The notes beneath the pieces are model-generated. The model saw nothing but the letters and a program-made list of their open reading frames with translations, searched no databases and was not told where the DNA came from. Positions 1-9,445 of a DNA stretch of 64,000 bases are shown piece after piece. Made by a program: the position numbers and the translations under genes. Each line of letters opens with the position of its first letter. Within the stretch, counting starts at the first letter, position 1. The DNA is from Nocardioidaceae bacterium UBA4001 (GTDB taxonomy: Bacteria; Actinomycetota; Actinomycetes; Propionibacteriales; Nocardioidaceae): the NCBI GenBank assembly GCA_002384855.1, contig DGBP01000069.1:36809-100808 (forward strand). The letters are read 5' to 3'.

Positions 1-2238
1 CGCACGATGGTCGTCCCCGACGCGGTCGCCTTCCACGTCGAGGCGGCGCATCGCGGAGTACGCCGGACACCGGTGACCGGCAACCACCGGCGCGGTGAGC
101 GCAAGGCGGCTCTGTACACGCTGCTGGTCAACTGCTCGGCCGTCGCGCTGCCGTTCGTCACCGTCCGGCTCCTCCTCGGCAGCCTCCTGCGCACCCTCGG
201 CCTGCTCCTCGTGCGCGCGCCCCGGGAGGCGCTCGACGAGGTCGCCGCGCTCCTGGCGACCTACGTCCGACCCGACCGGGTCCTGCGCGGCCGGCTCGAC
301 CGCCGGCGCACCTCCACCGTCGGCCCGCGCGAGGTCCGGCACCTGCTGGCGCCGTTCTGGCTGCCCTACCGGCACGGCCTCGACTTCGTCTCCGACCTCG
401 CCACTGCCGTCGCGCACCAGGCCTCCGACTCCACGTCCGCCCGTCGTTCCACGCGCGCTGCGGCCGAGACCGGACCGGCGCCCGCGGAGGCCCAGAACCT
501 CCCTGAGGACACCGGGCTCCTCGCCCGGTTGGTCACGAGCCCCCGGGCCGGGCTGCTCGCGCTGCTGGTGCTCCTCTCGCTGGTCGCGGCGCGCGGACTG
601 CTCGGGTCGGGGATGTTGTCCGGCGGGGCGCTGCTCCCGGCCCCGGGCTCGGCACTGCACTGGTGGCAGACCTATCTGGCCGACTGGCACGGCGAGGGGG
701 TCGGCTCGGACGCGTCGGCGGCGCCGTACCTGCTGCCGCTCGCCCTGGTGGGCAGCCTCCTGCTCGGCAAGGCCTGGCTCGTGGTGGACCTGCTCGTCCT
801 GCTCAGCGTGCCGCTGGCCGCGTGGGGCGCCTGGCGCTTCCTGGCCCGGCTCGTCGGCGAGGGCCGGCCCGTCGTCTGGGGCGCGGTCGCCTACGGCCTG
901 CTCCCGGTCGTCACCGGTGCGGTGAGCCAGGGGCGGGTCGGGACGGTTGCCGCGGCGGTCATCCTGCCCTGGGTCGTCCACGCTGCCTCGTTCCTCGCCC
1001 CGGCGCCGGGAGCCGTGGGGGAGCGGACCCGCACCCGCGGCGCCGACCGCCGCCGGCGCGCGGCCTGGCGCACCGCGCTGCTGCTCGGGCTGCTGACCGC
1101 GTTCGTCCCGGTCGCCTGGCCCGTCGCCGTGGTGCTCGCTCTCGGTGCCGTGGGCCTCGGCCTGCTGCGGGACCGGTCGCGCTGGACCGCGTCCCGCGCG
1201 TGGGCGCCGCCGCTCGTCGCGGTCGGCGTCGTACCCGTCCTGCTGCTGCCGTGGTCCCTGCTCCTCCTGGTCGGCGACGGCCTCGCCTCGTGGTACGTCG
1301 AGGCCGGAGCGCCGGCACCGGAGCTCGTCACCGACCTCGGGCCCTGGGACCTCCTCGCAGGACGCGCCACCACCGGTGACCTGGGCGCGGCCCCGCTGTG
1401 GTTCGGCGTCGCGATCGCCGTGGCCGCCGCCGCGGCTCTGGTGTCGCGGCACCGACGCGAGCTGGTCGTCGGCGCCTGGGCGGTCGTCGTCGTGGCACTC
1501 GCCGCCGCCGTGCTGCTCGACTCGTCCGGCGAGTGGGCGGGCTTCCCCGTCCTCCTCGCGGGTGCTGCGGCGGTCACGGCGGTGACCGTGGGCGGGGCCG
1601 GTATCGCCGGGCGGCTCACCGGGCGCAGCTTCGGCTGGCACCAGCCGGTCGGCCTGGTCGTGGTCCTCGCCGCGCTGGTGGCGCCCCTCGCCGGCCTGGT
1701 CTGGTGGGTGTCCGCCGGCGTGGCCGGCCCACTGGACCGCCGGGCCGCCCACGACGTGCCGCAGTACATGACCGACGCAGCGCTGCGTGACCCCGACCAG
1801 GGCGTGCTCGTGATCCGTGCCGGTGACCGCCGCCTCGAGCACACGCTGCTGCGCTCGGCGGGTCTCCGGCTGGGCGACGACACCGTCGCCGCCACCCCGG
1901 AGGAGCAGCGTTCGCTGACCACGCTGGTCGGTGACCTGGCCACGGCGCCGACCGCCGAGGACGTCGACGCCCTCTCCCGGCACGGGGTGGAGTTCGTGTA
2001 CCTCCCGCCACCGGCAGTTCCCGACCTTGTCGGGCACCTCGACTCGGTCAGTGGCCTCAGCACCGCGAGCGCCGCCCGGCCGGGCTCCCGGGCGTGGCAG
2101 GTCGACGCCGACCCGAGCCGTGAGGCGCTCGCGGAGCCGACCTCGTCCTGGCTCCGGCCGGGGCTGCTCGTCCTCCAGGGACTCGCCGTCGTGACGGTAG
2201 CCGTCCTCGCCGCCCCCAGCAGGAAGGTCCGTCGATGA
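1..2238 (+). CDS. Glycosyltransferase family 2-like large membrane protein, 3' part
   Basis: The reading frame is open from base 1 (codons CGC ACG ATG), so the gene starts upstream and about 745 residues are visible. The first residues (VVPDAVAFHVEAAHRG) look like the tail of a GT-A/GT2 catalytic domain. An amphipathic segment around residues 35-60 and roughly a dozen hydrophobic segments follow, the usual build of large actinobacterial GT2 proteins that sit beside DUF5719 genes. The catalytic DxD and QxxRW motifs are not in the window. The inferred role is transfer of a sugar to a cell-envelope glycan at the membrane. The stop overlaps the next start as ATGA, so the two are translationally coupled. 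The family call rests on this tail and the neighbour. Confidence 0.7.
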   Translation, partial: RTMVVPDAVAFHVEAAHRGVRRTPVTGNHRRGERKAALYTLLVNCSAVALPFVTVRLLLGSLLRTLGLLLVRAPREALDEVAALLATYVRPDRVLRGRLDRRRTSTVGPREVRHLLAPFWLPYRHGLDFVSDLATAVAHQASDSTSARRSTRAAAETGPAPAEAQNLPEDTGLLARLVTSPRAGLLALLVLLSLVAARGLLGSGMLSGGALLPAPGSALHWWQTYLADWHGEGVGSDASAAPYLLPLALVGSLLLGKAWLVVDLLVLLSVPLAAWGAWRFLARLVGEGRPVVWGAVAYGLLPVVTGAVSQGRVGTVAAAVILPWVVHAASFLAPAPGAVGERTRTRGADRRRRAAWRTALLLGLLTAFVPVAWPVAVVLALGAVGLGLLRDRSRWTASRAWAPPLVAVGVVPVLLLPWSLLLLVGDGLASWYVEAGAPAPELVTDLGPWDLLAGRATTGDLGAAPLWFGVAIAVAAAAALVSRHRRELVVGAWAVVVVALAAAVLLDSSGEWAGFPVLLAGAAAVTAVTVGGAGIAGRLTGRSFGWHQPVGLVVVLAALVAPLAGLVWWVSAGVAGPLDRRAAHDVPQYMTDAALRDPDQGVLVIRAGDRRLEHTLLRSAGLRLGDDTVAATPEEQRSLTTLVGDLATAPTAEDVDALSRHGVEFVYLPPPAVPDLVGHLDSVSGLSTASAARPGSRAWQVDADPSREALAEPTSSWLRPGLLVLQGLAVVTVAVLAAPSRKVRR

Positions 2239-3653
2239 GCACCTCCGCCACCGGCCGACGCAGCACCTCTCGCGATCGACCACCCAGGGACGGTCTCGCG
2301 GTCGCCGGCGTGGTCCTCGTCGCCCTGGCCGCCGGGCTGATCGTCGTCGCCGGCGCGGTCGGGGCGGCACCCGAGGAGCGAGGGCGCGCGAGCGCCGAGA
2401 AGGTCGAGCGGGTCGACGTCGCCTGTGCTGCCTTTCCCGGGCTCGGCGCGGGTGCCCGCTGGACCCTCGCGCCGGACCTCGAGGGCTCCCGGAAGGGCGG
2501 CTCGCTGGAGGCCGGTCCGCTCGGCGGGGAGCTCGCCCCGGTCGACGGGGCCCCGGGTGCCCTCACCGAGGTGGAGGTCGAGAGGGAGCCAGGTGCGCAG
2601 GTGTCCGCCGAAGGACCCGCGGCGTACGGTCGCACCACGCACCAGGTCGACGACGCCCGCAGCGGTGCCGCGCTCGCGGTCCAGGAGTGCGGGCAGCCAC
2701 GCTCCCGGTGGTGGTTCACCGGGGCTGCTGCAGGCCTCGACCACAGCTCGTCGCTCGTGGTCGCCAACCTCGACCCAGGTCCCGCCGTGGTCGACATCGA
2801 GGTGCTCGGCGCCGACCAGGACGACGAGGCGCAGGCCACGCGCGGGCTCACCGTCCAGCCGGGTGAGGTCCGGACGATCGACCTGCTGGAGGTGGCCCCT
2901 CAGGCCGAGGAGCTCGCCGTGCACGTCGAGGCGTCCCGCGGCCGGGTCGTCGCGGCGATCGCCGACGAGCTGGCGACCAGCCCGGCAGCGGCCGCCGGCG
3001 TGGAGTGGATCCCGGCCCAGCCCGAGGCATCCCGGGTCCTGCGGCTCGCTCCTCTGCCGAAGCGTGCCGACCGTCGTACGCTGGTGGTCGCCAACCCTTC
3101 GGACCGCGAGGCCCTCGTCGGCGTGGAGCTCGCCGGGCCGGGTGGCACCTTCACGCCCGAGGCGCTGCCTCAGCTGCGCGTTCCCCCGGGCGCGGTGGTG
3201 ACCGCCGACGTCGAGGACGTCGTGGGGCGAGAGAGCGCGGGGATCGTGCTCCGGTCGTCGGTCCGGATCACCGGGACCGTGCGCTCCACCCGGGGCCAGG
3301 ACGTCGCGTACGCCGTGGCCGCACCCGCCCTGTCGGGACCGTCGGCCGCGACCGTCCCGGACCGCACGCGACCGACGGTGCAGCTCACGGCCGCGGACCC
3401 GGGCGGGCGGGCCGAGGTGACCGCCCACGCCGCCGACGGGGAGGAGGTCGACGCGCAGACCCTCGACCTGGAGCCGGGCGCCACCGTCACCTGGGAGCCG
3501 AAGGGTGACGCCGCCTACCTCGTCGTCACACCGGGCAAGGGACGCGTCTGGGGAGGTGTCTCGCTGGCCGGGGCACGCGGGCTCAGCCAGGTACCGCTCA
3601 AGTCGCTGCCGACGGTGCTGAGGAGACCCGTGGTGGTGCCTGCCCTGCGCTGA
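2235..3653 (+). CDS. DUF5719 family protein
   Basis: A 472-residue protein with a short basic cytoplasmic N-terminus and one transmembrane or uncleaved signal segment at about residues 20-45. A long extracellular part rich in short beta-strand-like stretches follows, consistent with repeated immunoglobulin-like domains. DUF5719 has no established biochemical function. The gene is conserved next to the GT2 membrane protein in actinobacteria, and the ATGA overlap supports one operon. I infer a surface or periplasmic partner in glycan assembly. It is convergent with the next gene, only 9 nt away. Confidence 0.75.
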   Translation: MSTSATGRRSTSRDRPPRDGLAVAGVVLVALAAGLIVVAGAVGAAPEERGRASAEKVERVDVACAAFPGLGAGARWTLAPDLEGSRKGGSLEAGPLGGELAPVDGAPGALTEVEVEREPGAQVSAEGPAAYGRTTHQVDDARSGAALAVQECGQPRSRWWFTGAAAGLDHSSSLVVANLDPGPAVVDIEVLGADQDDEAQATRGLTVQPGEVRTIDLLEVAPQAEELAVHVEASRGRVVAAIADELATSPAAAAGVEWIPAQPEASRVLRLAPLPKRADRRTLVVANPSDREALVGVELAGPGGTFTPEALPQLRVPPGAVVTADVEDVVGRESAGIVLRSSVRITGTVRSTRGQDVAYAVAAPALSGPSAATVPDRTRPTVQLTAADPGGRAEVTAHAADGEEVDAQTLDLEPGATVTWEPKGDAAYLVVTPGKGRVWGGVSLAGARGLSQVPLKSLPTVLRRPVVVPALR

Positions 3654-3662
3654 CCGGGCGGC

Positions 3663-4142
3663 TCAGTCCGCCTCGTAGCCGGGATCGACCTCGTCAGGGG
3701 GGATCCCGAGCAGCTCGGAGACCTGCTCGACGAGCACGACGTGCACCATCGCCTCGAGGTCGGACCGGGTCTCCGCGCGCAGCTCGATCGGCCGACGGAA
3801 GAGCACGATCCGGCTCGGCGTCGCCCCGCCGCCCCGGACCAGTGAGGCGAGGGGGACCGTCTCGCCCCAGTCGTCGGGCACCATCGGGGTCTCCTCGACG
3901 GCGAGCTCCACGAGCCCGAGCTCGTCGTGCCAGCGCTCCTCTAGCCGCTGGAGGCTCGCGAGCACGACCCCGTCGAAGGTCTCGCGGGGGCTCCGGGTGA
4001 GGGGGGCACCCCGGGGTGTCAGCGGTCCGGGCAGGACTCCGGGTCCGCGCATCCCGCGCCCGCGCCGGTCGCGACGGCCGCCACCACGGGGACCGGCCGT
4101 CCGGGGACCCTCCGGGGTGCCGCTCGATCCGCTGACGTCCAC
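3663..4142 (-). CDS. Metallopeptidase-family protein (zincin-like fold) with degenerate zinc motif
   Basis: 159 residues. The C-terminal half matches the small actinobacterial 'metallopeptidase family' (PF06262-like) found beside DUF3499 and manB: an ELAVEETPM region, an IVLFRRPIEL strand, then a helix ending ELLGI. Where the family normally has HExxH just before that LGI, this protein reads EQVSE, so zinc binding and peptidase activity are doubtful. The start is GTG at 4142, supported by a TAGGCT box exactly 6 nt upstream, which suggests a leaderless mRNA. The N-terminal 40 residues are Gly/Arg/Pro-rich, and a start at an internal Met is also possible. It is divergent from DUF3499. Confidence 0.7.
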   Translation of the reverse strand: MDVSGSSGTPEGPRTAGPRGGGRRDRRGRGMRGPGVLPGPLTPRGAPLTRSPRETFDGVVLASLQRLEERWHDELGLVELAVEETPMVPDDWGETVPLASLVRGGGATPSRIVLFRRPIELRAETRSDLEAMVHVVLVEQVSELLGIPPDEVDPGYEAD

Positions 4143-4148
4143 GCCGCG

Positions 4149-4154
4149 AGCCTA
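4149..4154 (-). promoter_or_regulatory. -10 box of a leaderless promoter for the metallopeptidase-like gene
   Basis: On the minus strand TAGGCT is followed by 6 nt and the GTG start at 4142, with no Shine-Dalgarno between. This TANNNT-N6-start spacing places transcription initiation at the start codon. Inference from spacing only. Confidence 0.5.
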
Positions 4155-4178
4155 GTCGTCGCGGGGTGCGCCAGGCTG

Positions 4179-4184
4179 TACCGT
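4179..4184 (+). promoter_or_regulatory. -10 box of a leaderless promoter for the DUF3499 gene
   Basis: TACCGT followed by 7 nt and the GTG start at 4192, with no ribosome binding site. It lies back to back with the minus-strand box at 4149-4154, making a compact divergent promoter of about 50 bp. Confidence 0.5.
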
Positions 4185-4191
4185 CTGCGTC

Positions 4192-4572
4192 GTGAGTTCT
4201 GCCCGTCGCTGTTCGCGCACCGCCTGCGGGCGGCCGGCGGTGGCCACCTTGACCTACGTCTACTCCGACCAGACCGCCGTCCTGGGACCCCTCGCCACCT
4301 ATGCCGAGCCCCACGCCTACGACCTCTGCGAGGCGCACAGCGAGCGGCTGAGCGCCCCGCGTGGCTGGGAGATCATGCGGCTGGCCCCGGACCCCGACGC
4401 CCTCGGCCCCTCCAGCGACGACCTCCTCGCTCTCGCCGACGCGGTGCGTGAGGCGGCCCGTCCCGCTCCCGCGACGGATCGTCCCGAGCAGGCCGTCGGG
4501 CTCGCCCGGGAGACCGGCCGCGAGGTCGGTCGGCGCGGTCACCTGCGCGTGCTCCGTTCTCCCGACAGCTGA
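4192..4572 (+). CDS. DUF3499 family protein
   Basis: 126 residues, GTG start fixed by the leaderless -10 box just upstream. The N-terminal half carries CSRTAC, a TLTYVYSDQTAVLGPL stretch and CEAHSERL, giving Cys-x4-Cys and Cys-x2-His pairs that look like a small zinc ribbon. The tail after residue 85 is low complexity. DUF3499 is conserved upstream of phosphomannomutase in actinobacteria and its function is unknown to me. It is followed 26 nt later by the phosphomannomutase gene, which has its own promoter box. Confidence 0.85.
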   Translation: MSSARRCSRTACGRPAVATLTYVYSDQTAVLGPLATYAEPHAYDLCEAHSERLSAPRGWEIMRLAPDPDALGPSSDDLLALADAVREAARPAPATDRPEQAVGLARETGREVGRRGHLRVLRSPDS

Positions 4573-4586
4573 CGGCACCCGGACGG

Positions 4587-4592
4587 TAGGGT
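4587..4592 (+). promoter_or_regulatory. -10 box of a leaderless promoter for manB
   Basis: TAGGGT, exactly 6 nt, then ATG at 4599. No Shine-Dalgarno precedes the ATG, so a leaderless transcript is likely in addition to any readthrough from DUF3499. Confidence 0.55.
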
Positions 4593-4598
4593 CGTGCC

Positions 4599-5972
4599 AT
4601 GCCTGCGACCACCGACCCGCAGAACCTCTCCTCCGTCTTCAAGGCATACGACGTCCGCGGGACGGTGCCCGACCAGGTCGACGAGGCGCTGGCGAGGTCG
4701 ACCGGCACCGCCTTCGTCGCGGTGACCGGCTCCCGAGGTGGGCGCGTGGTGGTCGGCCACGACATGCGCCCCTCGTCGCCCGGCCTGGCCCGGGCGTTCT
4801 CGGAAGGTGCTGCAGCGGCCGGCGCGGACGTCGTCGAGATCGGGCTCGCCTCCACCGACGAGCTCTACTTCGCCTCCGGTCACCTCGGTGCTCCCGGGGC
4901 GATGTTCACCGCGAGCCACAACCCCGCGCAGTACAACGGCATCAAGATGTGCCGTGCCCATGCCGTGCCGGTCGGGGCCGACACAGGCCTGCGGGAGATC
5001 CGCGACCTGGTCGCAGACGGCTCCGCGCCGACCGCCGAGCAGCCCGGGTCGATCACGAACGAGGACGTGCTCGGCGCCTACGCCGAGCACCTGCTGGCGT
5101 TGGCCCCTGTGCGAGGCCGGCGTCTGAAGGTCGTCGTCGACGCGGGCAACGGGATGGCCGGCCACACCGTCCCGTCGGTGCTCGGCCGCCTCGACCTCGA
5201 GCTGGTCCCGATGTACTTCGAGCTCGACGGCACGTTCCCGAACCACGAGGCCAACCCCATCGACCCCGCGACCATGACCGACCTGGTCGCCAAGGTCCGC
5301 GAGGTCGGCGCCGACGTCGGGCTCGCCTTCGACGGCGACGCCGACCGTTGCTTCCTCGTCGACGAGCGGGGCGAGCTGGTCAGCCCCTCGGTGCTCACCG
5401 CACTGATCGCCGCCCGCGAGCTCGCCAAGCACCCCGGCGCGGTCGTGATCCACAACCTGATCACCTCGCGCGCGGTGCCGGAGATCATCACCGAACATGG
5501 CGGGACGCCGGTGCGCACGCGGGTCGGCCACTCGTACATCAAGGCCACGATGGCAGAGAGCGGTGCGGTCTTCGGCGGCGAGCACTCCGGCCACTTCTAC
5601 TTCCGGGACTTCTGGCGGGCCGACTCCGGGCTCCTCGCGGCCCTGCACGCCCTGGCCGCGCTCGCGGAGCACGCCGGGTCGCTGTCGTCGCTCCTCGCGG
5701 AGTACTCCCGCTACGCCGCCTCAGGGGAGGTCAACTCGACGGTCGACGACCAGGCGGAGGTCCTCGAGCGCCTCGAGAAGGAGTACGTCGACCGGCCCGA
5801 CGTGACCCTCGACCACCTCGACGGGCTCACCGTCACCCACCCCACGTGGTGGTTCAATGTGCGCGCGTCCAACACCGAGCCGCTGCTCCGGCTCAACGCG
5901 GAGGGTGAGGACGCAGCCACGATGACCCAGGTCAGAGACGAGGTCCTGGCCCTGATCAGGAGAGACGCATGA
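4599..5972 (+). CDS. manB: Phosphomannomutase/phosphoglucomutase
   Basis: 457 residues, normal length for the alpha-D-phosphohexomutase family. It interconverts hexose 6-phosphate and hexose 1-phosphate, feeding GDP-mannose and other envelope precursors. All four family motifs are visible: the phosphoserine loop TASHNP near residue 105, the metal loop DGDADR near 245, the sugar loop GEHSGH near 326, and the phosphate-binding RASNTEP near 422. The N-terminal FKAYDVRG also fits. It overlaps the following Trm112-like gene by 4 nt (ATGA). ManB is the most likely name because of the mannose-metabolism context, but glucose specificity cannot be excluded. Confidence 0.93.
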   Translation: MPATTDPQNLSSVFKAYDVRGTVPDQVDEALARSTGTAFVAVTGSRGGRVVVGHDMRPSSPGLARAFSEGAAAAGADVVEIGLASTDELYFASGHLGAPGAMFTASHNPAQYNGIKMCRAHAVPVGADTGLREIRDLVADGSAPTAEQPGSITNEDVLGAYAEHLLALAPVRGRRLKVVVDAGNGMAGHTVPSVLGRLDLELVPMYFELDGTFPNHEANPIDPATMTDLVAKVREVGADVGLAFDGDADRCFLVDERGELVSPSVLTALIAARELAKHPGAVVIHNLITSRAVPEIITEHGGTPVRTRVGHSYIKATMAESGAVFGGEHSGHFYFRDFWRADSGLLAALHALAALAEHAGSLSSLLAEYSRYAASGEVNSTVDDQAEVLERLEKEYVDRPDVTLDHLDGLTVTHPTWWFNVRASNTEPLLRLNAEGEDAATMTQVRDEVLALIRRDA

Positions 5973-6145
5973 ACCTCAACCCAGCCCTGCTCGAGATCAT
6001 CGTGTGCCCCGAGTGCCACGGGAAGCTCTCCGCCGACGCGTCCGCCCAGGAGCTGGTGTGCCAGTCCTGCGGGCTCGCCTATCCGGTCCGCGACGACATC
6101 CCCGTGCTCCTGGTGGACGAGGCGCGCCGGCCCGAGCAGTCCTGA
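5969..6145 (+). CDS. Trm112 family zinc-ribbon protein
   Basis: A 58-residue protein starting MNLNPALLEIIVCPEC. It has two CxxC pairs (CPEC, CQSC) followed by GLAYPVRDDIPVLL, the typical Trm112/YcaR-like zinc ribbon. Eukaryotic Trm112 activates methyltransferases. The bacterial role is unclear, but the gene is often encoded beside sugar-nucleotide or glycosyltransferase genes. It overlaps manB by 4 nt and its stop overlaps the next start (TGATG), so the three genes are tightly coupled. Confidence 0.88.
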   Translation: MNLNPALLEIIVCPECHGKLSADASAQELVCQSCGLAYPVRDDIPVLLVDEARRPEQS

Positions 6146-7215
6146 TGACCCCTGTCTTCGACGAGTCCCGCCTCGACGACGAGGAGGCCCTGAGCCGCGC
6201 CGACGGTGTCCTGCGCCCGCTGGCCGAGGCAGGTGCCCGGGTCCGGCGGGAGGCCGGCGGAGCGGCGGAGGCGATCGAGGCCGCCGTCGCGGCGAACGCC
6301 GGCGAGACCCGTCCTCGCGCCGTGGTCGCCGCCGGGCCCGACTCCCGGCTGCTCCGCGCCGTGCTCGAGCCGTGGTGCCCGGTTCCCTTCGTCGCCTGGC
6401 CGGGTCCCAGCCTCCCCGGATGGGCGGGCTCCCTCGATCTCGTGGCGGTCCTCGCGCCGGAGGGCAGCGACACCGGGACCGCCTCCGCCGTCGCCGAGGC
6501 GGTCCGCCGTGGCTGCCAGCTCGTGGTGGCCTGTCCCGAGCGGAGCCTGGTCGCCGATCACGCGGCCGGCCGGCACAGCACGGTGCTGCCGGTGACCACG
6601 GGGGACCAGCTCGCGACCGCCGTGGTGATGCTGCAGTTCCTCGACCGGCTCGACCTCGGGCCGGACTCCGACCCCGAGGAGGTCGCGGCCGCGCTCGACG
6701 AGGTCGCGATCTCCTGCTCGCCGTACCGTGACCTCGCGGTCAACCCCGCCAAGATGCTGGCCATCGCTCTCGCCGACTCCCTGCCCCTCGTCTGGGGCGG
6801 GTCCGTGCTCGCCGCGCGTGCGGCTCGCCGGGTCGCCGAGTCGATCCGGCGCACCAGCGGGCGGGCGGCCCTCGCCGCGGACGCCGAGCACCTGCTCCCG
6901 GTGATCGAGGCCGCGCGTCGCCACGACGTGTTCGCCGACCCCTACGCCGCGCCGTACGACGACCTATCCGACCCCGAGGCACCGGACCGCCGGCCGATCC
7001 TGGTCATCCTCGACGACGGCTCCGACGAGCCGTCCGTGCGCGAGCAGCGAAGCCGCCTCGAGGCCGCCGCCCGGGAACGGGACGTGCGGGTCGAGGTGGT
7101 CTCGACCGAGGCGCCCAACGAGGTCGCGAGGTACGCCGCTCTGCTGGCCTCGGGGACCTTCGCGGCCGCGTTCCTCGGGGTGGGCCTCGACCACGTCGGC
7201 GGCGGTCCGGGCTAG
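6145..7215 (+). CDS. SIS domain protein, phosphomannose isomerase-like (TobH-like)
   Basis: 356 residues from the ATG that overlaps the Trm112 stop. The size and position between the Trm112-like gene and ahcY match the actinobacterial SIS protein of this locus (TobH in mycobacteria), related to bifunctional phosphoglucose/phosphomannose isomerases. Sugar-phosphate-binding features include SLDLVAVLAPEGSDTGTAS near residues 97-115, and NPAKMLAIALADSLPLVWGGS near 200. Catalysis is not certain because many of these proteins lack full isomerase residues. A frame upstream to 6004 is open but runs through the Trm112 gene and is not used. Confidence 0.8.
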   Translation: MTPVFDESRLDDEEALSRADGVLRPLAEAGARVRREAGGAAEAIEAAVAANAGETRPRAVVAAGPDSRLLRAVLEPWCPVPFVAWPGPSLPGWAGSLDLVAVLAPEGSDTGTASAVAEAVRRGCQLVVACPERSLVADHAAGRHSTVLPVTTGDQLATAVVMLQFLDRLDLGPDSDPEEVAAALDEVAISCSPYRDLAVNPAKMLAIALADSLPLVWGGSVLAARAARRVAESIRRTSGRAALAADAEHLLPVIEAARRHDVFADPYAAPYDDLSDPEAPDRRPILVILDDGSDEPSVREQRSRLEAAARERDVRVEVVSTEAPNEVARYAALLASGTFAAAFLGVGLDHVGGGPG

Positions 7216-7253
7216 AGCCCGGGTCGAGGCGGCCCACGTCTCAGGGCTGCCGG

Positions 7254-7259
7254 TAGTCT
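7254..7259 (+). promoter_or_regulatory. Probable -10 box upstream of ahcY
   Basis: TAGTCT lies 30 nt before the chosen ahcY start, which would give a short leader of about 24 nt containing the Shine-Dalgarno. The -35 region is not recognisable. The whole gap after the SIS gene is 74 nt and holds nothing resembling an S-adenosylhomocysteine riboswitch. Confidence 0.35.
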
Positions 7260-7289
7260 GGACGGGCTGACCCCGAGAAGAGGATGTTG

Positions 7290-8720
<1,431 letters not shown>

Positions 8721-8745
8721 CCGGGGGTCGGACCGAGGGAGAGGC

Positions 8746-9435
8746 ATGGCTGACCAGGGGCGAGGAAGGGTCCTCGTCGTCGACGACGATGCGGCGCTCG
8801 CGGAGATGCTCACGATCGTGCTCCGCAACGAGGGGTTCGAACCGCGTGTGTGCGCCACCGGCGACCGCGCGCTCGCGGAGTTCCGCGACTTCCGGCCGGA
8901 CGTGGTGCTCCTCGACCTGATGCTCCCCGGCAAGGACGGCATCGACGTCTGCCGCGAGATCCGCACGGAGTCCGGTGTCCCCATTGTCATGCTCACCGCG
9001 AAGAGCGACACCATCGACGTGGTCGTCGGCCTCGAGTCCGGAGCCGACGACTACGTCGTGAAGCCCTTCAAGCCCAAGGAGCTGGTGGCGCGGATCCGGG
9101 CCCGGGTGCGCCGTCATGACGACGCCGGCCCCGAGACGCTGACGATCCGCGACCTCGCCATCGACCTCGCCGGGCACCAGGTGACCCGCGACGGCAGCCA
9201 GATATCCCTGACCCCGCTGGAGTTCGACCTGCTGGTCTGCCTGGCGCGCAAGCCCTGGCAGGTCTTCACCCGCGAGGTGCTCCTGGAGCAGGTGTGGGGC
9301 TACCGCCACGCGGCCGACACCCGCCTGGTCAACGTGCACGTGCAGCGCCTGCGCTCGAAGGTGGAGCACGACCCCGAGAACCCCGAGATCGTCGTGACGG
9401 TGAGGGGTGTCGGGTACAAGGCCGGCACGTCGTAG
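8746..9435 (+). CDS. mtrA: Two-component response regulator MtrA
   Basis: 229 residues: receiver domain (residues 6-120) with the acidic DDD cluster, phospho-acceptor Asp near 57 in LLDLMLPG, and conserved Thr and Lys (LTAKS, VKPFKP). A C-terminal OmpR/PhoB winged helix ends VRGVGYKAG. MtrA regulates cell-wall, division and osmotic genes in actinobacteria. Assignment is by similarity plus the invariant mtrA-mtrB-lpqB order here. A GAGGGAGAGG Shine-Dalgarno precedes the ATG. Confidence 0.96.
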   Translation: MADQGRGRVLVVDDDAALAEMLTIVLRNEGFEPRVCATGDRALAEFRDFRPDVVLLDLMLPGKDGIDVCREIRTESGVPIVMLTAKSDTIDVVVGLESGADDYVVKPFKPKELVARIRARVRRHDDAGPETLTIRDLAIDLAGHQVTRDGSQISLTPLEFDLLVCLARKPWQVFTREVLLEQVWGYRHAADTRLVNVHVQRLRSKVEHDPENPEIVVTVRGVGYKAGTS

Positions 9436-9445
9436 GCAGCCGACC

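Noticed and set aside
891..3428. Minus-strand open frame of 845 codons across the GT2 and DUF5719 genes
   Set aside because: Shadow frame: its translation is Arg/Ala/Pro/Ser-rich with no domain, and it lies opposite two genes with normal membrane and domain structure.
7216..7289. S-adenosylhomocysteine riboswitch upstream of ahcY
   Set aside because: Only 74 nt are available, with a -10 box and a Shine-Dalgarno; no pseudoknot-like arrangement was found.
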